This document shows, piece by piece, positions 1-5,511 of a DNA stretch of 8,560 nt. The notes beneath the pieces are model-generated. The model searched no databases. It was given only the letters and a program-made list of their open reading frames with translations, and was not told the origin of the DNA. A program made the position numbers and the translations under genes. The stretch spans positions 1 to 8,560 of the forward strand of contig JAJYZY010000103.1 of the NCBI GenBank assembly GCA_021799715.1, written 5' to 3'. Numbering within the stretch: the first letter of the stretch is position 1; each line of letters begins with the position of its first letter. This DNA comes from Planctomycetota bacterium (GTDB taxonomy: Bacteria; Planctomycetota; Phycisphaerae; WQYP01).

Positions 1-862
1 GATCCGCGGGGCGGGTTTTGCGTGAGACCAGAATAACGCCCGCCGCCGCCATGGCGGCTACCGGCCGGCTGAGGTGAATAATCGATCCCGCCAGCATGGC
101 GATCAGCAGAATTCCCATGACCACCAGAGATTTGACAATCAGGGGCCACTGGATTTTCGGCGGATGATGATGTTCATGCGCCGGTTGGGACGCGGCGGGC
201 GGTTCAATATCGGCAAACAGCCGCGCGCGGTAAAGCACGGCAATGGCGAGATAATTCAGAGCCAGGCAAATCAGAATCAGCGGTAAAACGGTTATGAAAT
301 AAGCGGCAAAATTAAGATTGCCCGCCTCTCCGATAAGCATATTCTGCGGATTGCCGATCAGCATGGCGGCCGAGCCGATGTTGGATGCGGTGGCCAGCGC
401 CATGAGATAAGGCACCGGATCGCGGCGGGCGCGCTGCAGAGCCAGGCACAGCACGGGTGTAAAAATCAGGCAGATGACATCGTTGGCAAACAACGCGGAG
501 AGCAGTGCGGAAAATGCGATAAGCCCCGCCAGCAATCGCCACGGCTGATGCGCCGCCGCCACAATTCGCCGCACCACCCAGTCATAAAAGCCCGCCAATC
601 GCAGTTGCGCGGAAATAGCCATCATGCTGATCAGCAGGATCAGCGTTGGAAAATCCACACCGGCCATGGCCTGGTGCAGGCTCATGCGATGAAACAACAA
701 CACCGCCACAGCGCCCAATATGGCAATGCTGGAACGATCCAGGCGTGTGAAGGGAATATCTCCCAGAGCCAGGCCAAAGTAAGTCAGGGCGAAAATCAGC
801 ACATCCGGCCAATCAACGCGGTGAGCGGTTGCGGCAATGTGAGCAATGATCGCCGCGATCAC
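1..862 (-). CDS. SLC13/ArsB-type anion permease, 3' end outside the window
   Basis: This is a polytopic inner-membrane transporter of the SLC13/ArsB/CitMHS superfamily (ion transporter fold), and 287 codons are visible before the left edge. Translation of the reverse strand gives alternating hydrophobic segments. The diagnostic stretch lies at residues 157-178, where ATASNIGS is followed by a GNPQN turn; this is the substrate/cation-binding signature of the family. A second conserved segment, FANDVICLIFTPV, lies at 125-137. Residues 226-236 form a His-rich cytoplasmic loop (HEHHH). The GTG start at 862-860 is chosen because GGAGG (869-873 on the plus strand as CCTCC) lies 6 nt upstream. The start overlaps the stop of the AsmA-like gene by GTGA (862-859), which indicates translational coupling. 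The layout resembles the YbiR-like branch. The substrate cannot be told from sequence; arsenite, sulfate and dicarboxylates are all possible in this superfamily. Confidence 0.85.
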   Translation of the reverse strand, partial: MIAAIIAHIAATAHRVDWPDVLIFALTYFGLALGDIPFTRLDRSSIAILGAVAVLLFHRMSLHQAMAGVDFPTLILLISMMAISAQLRLAGFYDWVVRRIVAAAHQPWRLLAGLIAFSALLSALFANDVICLIFTPVLCLALQRARRDPVPYLMALATASNIGSAAMLIGNPQNMLIGEAGNLNFAAYFITVLPLILICLALNYLAIAVLYRARLFADIEPPAASQPAHEHHHPPKIQWPLIVKSLVVMGILLIAMLAGSIIHLSRPVAAMAAAGVILVSRKTRPAD

Positions 863-1689
863 TTCTTGCCTCCGTTGGTACCGCCGGTACCGGCACCAAA
901 CAAATGACCCAGAGAATCCGCGGCACCGGTAACAGCCTTGTCCGCGCCTTGCAGCAGTGTTCCGGCACCGGAGCCAATAAACGTCGTGGCCGCGCTTAGC
1001 GTGGTGCGTACCGCGTTGGGAATGGCCGGATTATTTGCCAGGCTCTTGGCAACTTCAACTAAAATCTGTTCGATCAGGCCGGCCATCCGCAGCGGTCTAC
1101 CATTGGGGTTGGTCGGTTCATTGAGTACCATCCGGGGCAGGGTAATAACAATCGGAACACCTTTCTGGCCCGGCAGCAGGGAGGTATCAAGGCGAACAAC
1201 GGTGTTAAGCAGCACCACTTTGGTAATGGCCAGAGCTTTTCCCCCGGAGCTTTTGGCGGTGGTGGCGGGCTTGGCGGCAGGGGTTGCGCTTTGCTGATTC
1301 TTCAGGTGGTTGATCTCCGCCATGAGGTTATTGGATAAACCGCTTTGATCCACGGAAATATGCAAGCCCTCAATGGTGATAAGCTTGATTACCACGGTGT
1401 TGGTCAGCAGACTGTGCAGATTCACGGTGGCACCGCAGGACTGCATGGTCAGCAGGTGCGGCGCGGTATATCCCTTGAGATTATCAACCGTCAGCCCCGA
1501 CAGTGTCAGGCTGCCGCCGAGAATACTTAAATGTACGCCTGCCAACGTGGTTTTGGTGCCCAGCGCGGCAGTGGCCCGGCTCTGAATTTCACTGCGCAGA
1601 ATTCCATCCATGGAAAACCAGACGGCCACAATCAGCACCAGCACCAGCAGGATTACATAAACCAATGCTTTTCGTAATTTTTTATGCAC
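859..1689 (-). CDS. AsmA-like membrane-anchored envelope protein
   Basis: This 276-residue protein has one N-terminal transmembrane helix (residues about 8-26, after a KK/RK positive patch). It is followed by a periplasmic AsmA-type beta-rich segment (28-115) containing the pattern GGSLTLSGLTVDN and then KGYTAPHLL, which is typical of AsmA N-terminal domains. A low-complexity Ala/Pro/Ser/Lys linker (131-152) leads to a second small beta segment (153-190), an amphipathic helix (199-218) and an Ala/Gly-rich tail ending GGTNGGKK. AsmA proteins are envelope proteins linked to lipid transport or outer-membrane homeostasis. This one is much shorter than E. coli AsmA (about 600 residues) and lacks the long repetitive beta groove. 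The start is GTG at 1689-1687, with AAGGGAG 8 nt upstream. It lies 42 nt after msrB and its stop overlaps the permease start. The exact role is unknown. Confidence 0.8.
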   Translation of the reverse strand: MHKKLRKALVYVILLVLVLIVAVWFSMDGILRSEIQSRATAALGTKTTLAGVHLSILGGSLTLSGLTVDNLKGYTAPHLLTMQSCGATVNLHSLLTNTVVIKLITIEGLHISVDQSGLSNNLMAEINHLKNQQSATPAAKPATTAKSSGGKALAITKVVLLNTVVRLDTSLLPGQKGVPIVITLPRMVLNEPTNPNGRPLRMAGLIEQILVEVAKSLANNPAIPNAVRTTLSAATTFIGSGAGTLLQGADKAVTGAADSLGHLFGAGTGGTNGGKK

Positions 1690-1723
1690 GGCGAAAACTC
1701 CCTTAACAAGAACAAACTATCAC

Positions 1724-1741
1724 TTCAGCCGTCAGGCCGAA
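1724..1741 (-). other. intercistronic hairpin over the msrB stop codon
   Basis: On the minus strand, TTCGGCC and GGCTGAA (with one G-U pair) form a 7-bp stem closed by a UGAC tetraloop. The msrB stop codon TGA (1734-1732) falls inside the loop. No U-tract follows directly, so this is not a canonical intrinsic terminator. It may serve as an RNA-processing or 3'-end-protecting structure within the operon, or it may be chance in GC-rich DNA. The pairing is seen directly; the role is inference. Confidence 0.35.
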
Positions 1742-2208
1742 GGCTTAATCCCGGATTCGGCCGTTTGAAATTCCAGGGCCACGGAATTGAGGCAAAACCG
1801 TTTGCCAGTTGGAGCCGGGCCATCGTCAAATACGTGGCCCAGGTGGCTGCCGCAGCGCCGGCATCGAATTTCCGTGCGAATCATGCCAAAGCTTTCATCA
1901 CGAAGTTGTGCGACATGGTCCGGATCAAACGGTTCATAAAAACTTGGCCAGCCGGTGTGCGATTCAAACTTTGCCTGAGATTTGAATAAAGGCAAACCGC
2001 ACAGCCGACAGATATACAGGCCATTACCTTTGTTGTTCAGCAAGCCCCCGCAGAACGGCGGCTCGGTTCCATGATCGAGCATAATGCGGCGTTCTTCGGG
2101 GGTTAATTTTTCCGCCAGTTCATTGATCCGGCTTTCGGGCAAAGCGGTTATGTCATGGCCGGATTTCGACACGCGTGAACCGCTTGAATGTTGAGGGGCC
2201 GATGTCAT
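1732..2208 (-). CDS. msrB: peptide-methionine (R)-S-oxide reductase MsrB
   Basis: This 158-residue single-domain enzyme reduces methionine-R-sulfoxide in proteins back to methionine, using thioredoxin or a similar reductant. The family hallmarks are all present: two zinc-binding CxxC pairs (Cys67/Cys70 and Cys116/Cys119), GWPSFYEPF at 86-94, SHLGHVFDDGPAPTGKR at 121-137, and the catalytic Cys139 in RFCLNS. The position before GWPSF, which holds the resolving cysteine in E. coli-type enzymes (GCGWPSF), is Thr here (HTGWPSF), so recycling may use another cysteine or act directly on the sulfenic acid. There is no signal peptide, so the enzyme is predicted to be cytoplasmic. The ATG at 2208-2206 is chosen because AAGGAG lies 6 nt upstream; a longer open frame runs into the upstream gene and has no support. 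The gene starts 19 nt after the glycosidase stop, which implies cotranscription. Confidence 0.95.
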   Translation of the reverse strand: MTSAPQHSSGSRVSKSGHDITALPESRINELAEKLTPEERRIMLDHGTEPPFCGGLLNNKGNGLYICRLCGLPLFKSQAKFESHTGWPSFYEPFDPDHVAQLRDESFGMIRTEIRCRRCGSHLGHVFDDGPAPTGKRFCLNSVALEFQTAESGIKPSA

Positions 2209-2227
2209 GGACAACTCCTTTGCCGGC

Positions 2228-4471
2228 TTACTTGTTGCGGCTGAAAACCACGTTGACTTCCTTGACCACACTGCCGTCCAATTCCCGCATCGGTGCGGTG
2301 ATGGAAGGCGAAACGCGCACAATAAAGTGCTGTGTCGCCCGGTTATATATCACCGCGCCGGCCATGCCGCCATGCACGGTAACCGTTGGCTTATATGGCG
2401 CAAAGCCGTGCAAGGTGACAACGTCTTCGCCGGGGGCAAAGGCCACCGATGCCATAAAGGCATCAGGCAGATTGGCCAATGCGGGTATTCTTGCCCGGCC
2501 GGTGCCCACAAATTTTCCGCGTTGGCCCATAAACGCAATCCCCGCCGCTCCCGGCGAAGCGCATACATAATACGCCGCGTTATCAGCGCCTAATGCGCCG
2601 GTAAACGTTTTTCCCGCGGCAATGTGCGCGGAGGACCCGGTAAAATAGTTATAAACATACATGGCTCCATGCAGACCGATATCATGCGCGGAAAAAGTGA
2701 CGGCCTTTTTATCCTGCGGCCTGGGCGCAAAGGCAAATACATAGGCTGTTTTCACCCCATCCTGACGGGTGTATGTCCGGGCAATAAGCGGGGTGTGAAC
2801 ATGCAGGGCACCATCCAGATAAGCCCGGTCAATGGGCACAATTGGCACGTCCGGCTTGATCAGCACGCCATCGCTGCGGCATGTGCGCATCAGATTGGCG
2901 CGATTTTCCCTGCCGATGGGATCTCCAAAGCCCACCACACCCGCCGAAAGATTCTGCAACAACACATTATCCGTGCGCCAGGACATGCACACATCATCCC
3001 ATGGCCAAAGGCCCAGCGCTCCGGCAAGACGGGAGGTAAATAAGCACGCATAGAATCTGGGACGGATAAAAATATCATCGCTGACCCGTGTGGCCATGAT
3101 ATTGTTGACTTCCGAGGATTCCAGCAATTCGCATGGCAAGGGCATGCAGTACATGACCGTAACGCCATGCGCCGCCATTGCGTCAGCCATATTATGATAA
3201 AAATCGTGTCCGGCGGTGAGGTTTGAGAAAAAATGGGAATACCGGGCAAGGGTGCTCTGCCAGTCCTGCAGATACGTTTTCACGCCATTATCATGCAGAT
3301 ATGCCGCGATATGATTCCAATAGCGCAGATCCACCGGGGCAATGCCGATAATTTTATAACGCTTGTGATAAGGACTTTTTTTGCTGATCCACCGCCCGTG
3401 CACCACCAGCGGCATGCCCACCTGCTGATCAAAGGCCTCAAGGCCCTTGGGAAACAAATGCCGGCTCGCGGTGTAATGCGTTACGCCGCCAAACTGCGCC
3501 CATGCCTGATGCCGATATTGCGGCAGCATGGACCGGATTTTTTTGCCCAGATAATTGGTGGAATCTTTCCGGTACCACCAACTGTCGAGCTCAAGATAGT
3601 GAATCGGAATCGATCTCGATTGCAAATGCCGGATTTCCGCCAGAATGGTGCCGGCGTAGCCCAGGCTTGGCTTAAAATGGTAATAATAGGTTGCGCCATT
3701 GTCCGTCCAGTAGCCCAGATAGCGCAGTACCGGAGCGGCCTGATTACCGGGCCGCGTTTTGCCGCCCAACGTGGTCAGGGCCGGCCCCCAAATATCATAC
3801 GCATGATTAATGCCATGCGTGATGACCATGATGCTGCGAATCTGAAACTTGGCGGGAACTGCGGCAACATTCCGGTTCAGCCGGACAATTGTGTGGGTTG
3901 TGCCGTTGCCGCGCATGGTCATTATTGTGAAGTGCCGGGCGGGAGAAATGATCGCGGCGTTGTAATGCCCGTCAAACAGCAGCCAGGGCGTGCCGGACTG
4001 TCCCGCTGAAAACTGCGGCGGCGCAAATGAATTATTGCGATAGCTGAAAACATGCAGTCCATGCGGTTCGGTGGTGAAATCAGGAAAGCGAATTTGCGGA
4101 TGTGCCATTGCCTGTTGAAACGTGAGAATAAATTGTGCCACCGGAACGTTGCGATAGGTGCGAATGGTGCCGGAAACCAGTTTTCCTTTATAAAGCCAGT
4201 CAAATCGTACCTGCTGATACCGTCCGATGCGGTCTTTGCCGGTGCCATGGTGTAACGCCTGCAAAGGTGCCGGAACTGAACCGGTAAACTTCCAGGCGGG
4301 ATCCATGCTTTGCAGCGTATAAACGCCGGTGTTCGGATTCACTGCAGCCCGCAGCGCAATTTCTGGATTTGCGCCGGACGCCGTGCTTACGCCGGCCAGC
4401 GCCGCCAGGCATGCAACGCATGCCAATGTCCGGTAAATGCACCGCCATAAAGTCGATACCGCCATACGCAT
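2228..4471 (-). CDS. secreted clan GH-D / GH36-like glycoside hydrolase
   Basis: This 747-residue exported protein has an N-terminal signal peptide (basic start, hydrophobic core about 15-28, likely cleavage near TASGA). A beta-rich region (about 35-235) precedes a TIM-barrel core (about 245-545) and a C-terminal beta-sandwich region. The core carries signals that match alpha-galactosidase/raffinose-synthase-like GH36: YLELDSWWY (Asp296) in place of the 'DDGW' strand, TYLQDWQST with Asp403 at the expected nucleophile strand, and ATRVSDDIF with Arg462 and Asp465/Asp466 at the usual acid/base 'RxSDD' site. The predicted activity is on alpha-linked, perhaps galactose-containing, sugars in the periplasm or outside the cell; the substrate is unknown. 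The ATG at 4471 is preferred over the TTG at 4477 because GAGGAG (4480-4485) lies 8 nt upstream of the ATG but only 2 nt from the TTG. It is the first gene of the four-gene cluster. Confidence 0.75.
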   Translation of the reverse strand: MRMAVSTLWRCIYRTLACVACLAALAGVSTASGANPEIALRAAVNPNTGVYTLQSMDPAWKFTGSVPAPLQALHHGTGKDRIGRYQQVRFDWLYKGKLVSGTIRTYRNVPVAQFILTFQQAMAHPQIRFPDFTTEPHGLHVFSYRNNSFAPPQFSAGQSGTPWLLFDGHYNAAIISPARHFTIMTMRGNGTTHTIVRLNRNVAAVPAKFQIRSIMVITHGINHAYDIWGPALTTLGGKTRPGNQAAPVLRYLGYWTDNGATYYYHFKPSLGYAGTILAEIRHLQSRSIPIHYLELDSWWYRKDSTNYLGKKIRSMLPQYRHQAWAQFGGVTHYTASRHLFPKGLEAFDQQVGMPLVVHGRWISKKSPYHKRYKIIGIAPVDLRYWNHIAAYLHDNGVKTYLQDWQSTLARYSHFFSNLTAGHDFYHNMADAMAAHGVTVMYCMPLPCELLESSEVNNIMATRVSDDIFIRPRFYACLFTSRLAGALGLWPWDDVCMSWRTDNVLLQNLSAGVVGFGDPIGRENRANLMRTCRSDGVLIKPDVPIVPIDRAYLDGALHVHTPLIARTYTRQDGVKTAYVFAFAPRPQDKKAVTFSAHDIGLHGAMYVYNYFTGSSAHIAAGKTFTGALGADNAAYYVCASPGAAGIAFMGQRGKFVGTGRARIPALANLPDAFMASVAFAPGEDVVTLHGFAPYKPTVTVHGGMAGAVIYNRATQHFIVRVSPSITAPMRELDGSVVKEVNVVFSRNK

Positions 4472-4502
4472 GAACAAGTCTCCTCAAAACCGTGACATTG
4501 GA

Positions 4503-4531
4503 ATTATACCGCAAATGGCCCCCAACGGCAG
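4503..4531 (-). promoter_or_regulatory. sigma70-like promoter for the glycosidase-msrB-asmA-permease cluster
   Basis: On the minus strand a perfect TATAAT lies at 4508-4503. The hexamer 17 nt upstream (4531-4526) is CTGCCG, a poor -35 match (3 of 6). Transcription would begin near 4496, giving a leader of about 25 nt that contains the GAGGAG ribosome binding site (4485-4480) before the ATG at 4471. The position in the 117-nt gap after the membrane-protein stop supports a fresh transcription start here. Inferred from consensus only. Confidence 0.55.
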
Positions 4532-4588
4532 AAGCATCAGCCACAGTTGCTGTACCGGCGGCCCTGCGCATGCTCCCGCAAACGCCGC

Positions 4589-5323
4589 CTATGGTGAATC
4601 TGGATTTCCGCATGATCCAGGGTGCTTGCGGCCTGGAGCCGCGGCCAGGATGATTCCCCCGACCCCCGCGGCCGCGCTGGCCAGCCACCATGGCCACAAT
4701 GTTGTCATAAGCGTATTTTGCCCCAGCACCACGTGCTGATACATGATCGGTGCGTGAAACCAGGTAAACCAGTTGTAATGTATGCCCGTGGCCAGGGCGT
4801 TAAGCATCCATATTGCCGGTGACATATTGACCAGTATTTCCGTCAGCCAGGTGCCATGTGCCCAGGAATGCTGCAAAATCAGATACAGAGGTGTGAATAG
4901 GATCGGAGAGAAAATCAACATGCCCGCGATGGTCATTGCCACCGGAACCGCCAGGCCGATATTCCAGGAGCCGATGCGGCCGGCCAAGGCGGTGCAAAAC
5001 AGCCCCCAGCCGACAAAGACGGCTCCGGTTTGCAGTATAACCGCTGCCGGTACCAGCCCGGTTGCACACCCGATTGCTTCGGCAGTCATTGCCGCTGCGC
5101 CGGAAATGATTCCCGCGCGATAAAAGTGCCGGAAATTGCGGCATAGCGCGCCGGAGAGAATCGCGGTTATGCTTTGTCCGATCAGCAACAGCAGCATCCA
5201 GCCCGCTACCGCCGAGGTCCGATTTGCCGGATCAATTCCCGCGGTGTCAATCAGCGGCAGCAGCATGAGGCCCATCGGCAGGGGAAAAGCCGCAATCAGA
5301 GATTTTGCATTTATTGCCGCCAT
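4589..5323 (-). CDS. polytopic membrane protein of unknown function
   Basis: This 244-residue protein is almost entirely hydrophobic. Likely membrane segments lie near residues 8-25, 36-60, 68-90, 92-114, 119-150 (one long or two short), 163-180 and 208-229, giving about seven spans. A Trp/His/Tyr-rich loop (about 181-197, containing NWFTWFH) lies between the last two. The short tail is polar (GRKHPGSCGNPDSP). No family motif, ATP-binding loop or catalytic signature is recognised. The late part (SPAIWMLNAL followed by the aromatic loop) is faintly like bacterial ABC-2-type permeases, but that is too weak to name it. The ATG at 5323 is the first start in the frame and has no Shine-Dalgarno; a TATAAT box lies only 8 nt upstream, so the mRNA may be leaderless. 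It is divergent from the transglutaminase-like gene and separated from the glycosidase by 117 nt. Confidence 0.7.
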   Translation of the reverse strand: MAAINAKSLIAAFPLPMGLMLLPLIDTAGIDPANRTSAVAGWMLLLLIGQSITAILSGALCRNFRHFYRAGIISGAAAMTAEAIGCATGLVPAAVILQTGAVFVGWGLFCTALAGRIGSWNIGLAVPVAMTIAGMLIFSPILFTPLYLILQHSWAHGTWLTEILVNMSPAIWMLNALATGIHYNWFTWFHAPIMYQHVVLGQNTLMTTLWPWWLASAAAGVGGIILAAAPGRKHPGSCGNPDSP

Positions 5324-5331
5324 GGAAAAAG

Positions 5332-5360
5332 ATTATAATGTCAAATGTGCAGGCTGTAAG
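5332..5360 (-). promoter_or_regulatory. promoter of the membrane-protein gene, probably giving a leaderless mRNA
   Basis: On the minus strand a perfect TATAAT (5337-5332) has CTTACA (4 of 6 to TTGACA) 17 nt upstream at 5360-5355. Only 8 nt (CTTTTTCC) separate the -10 box from the ATG at 5323, so the expected transcription start falls on or within 1-3 nt of the start codon. No ribosome binding site fits in between. The box overlaps a TATAAT on the other strand (5334-5339). Confidence 0.5.
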
Positions 5361-5480
5361 AAAATGGCCCATCATCGGTAACTTGATCAAACGCGATTCC
5401 CATGAATGGGGCGTCTTTGGAAGGTGGCATGAAGGTCCGGGCCGATGCACATGGCACCGGAGGCACTGGAAGTGTATGTT

Positions 5481-5498
5481 GCCGGGACCTGCCCCGGC
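5481..5498 (+). promoter_or_regulatory. hairpin directly before the transglutaminase-like gene's ribosome binding site
   Basis: GCCGGG (5481-5486) and CCCGGC (5493-5498) pair around a 6-nt loop, and T5480-A5499 can extend the stem to 7 bp. It ends two nucleotides before the GGAG at 5501-5504 that serves the ATG at 5512. Such a structure in the leader could restrict ribosome access or stabilise the mRNA. There is no following U-tract. The pairing is visible; the regulatory role is inferred. Confidence 0.3.
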
Positions 5499-5511
5499 AT
5501 GGAGAATATGG

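Noticed and set aside
3233..4009. 258-codon plus-strand frame opposite the glycosidase gene
   Set aside because: It lies wholly antisense to a protein with recognisable catalytic motifs, and its translation shows no family features.
4557..4589. Inverted repeat GGCGGC/GCCGCC at the 3' end of the membrane-protein gene, a possible terminator
   Set aside because: The 21-nt loop is long, although an inner TGCG/CGCA pair is possible, and no T-tract follows on the minus strand (GGTACAGC comes next). It does not meet the form of an intrinsic terminator.
4200..4697. 165-codon minus-strand frame across the start of the glycosidase gene
   Set aside because: It overlaps the well-supported glycosidase and membrane-protein genes in another frame, is Arg/Gly-rich and shows no domain; it is a shadow of GC-rich coding sequence.
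5305..5511. N-terminal extension of the transglutaminase-like protein (69 more codons)
   Set aside because: The extension has no ribosome binding site, has a Trp/His/Arg-rich composition unlike the protein body, and would bury the clear signal peptide that begins at 5512.
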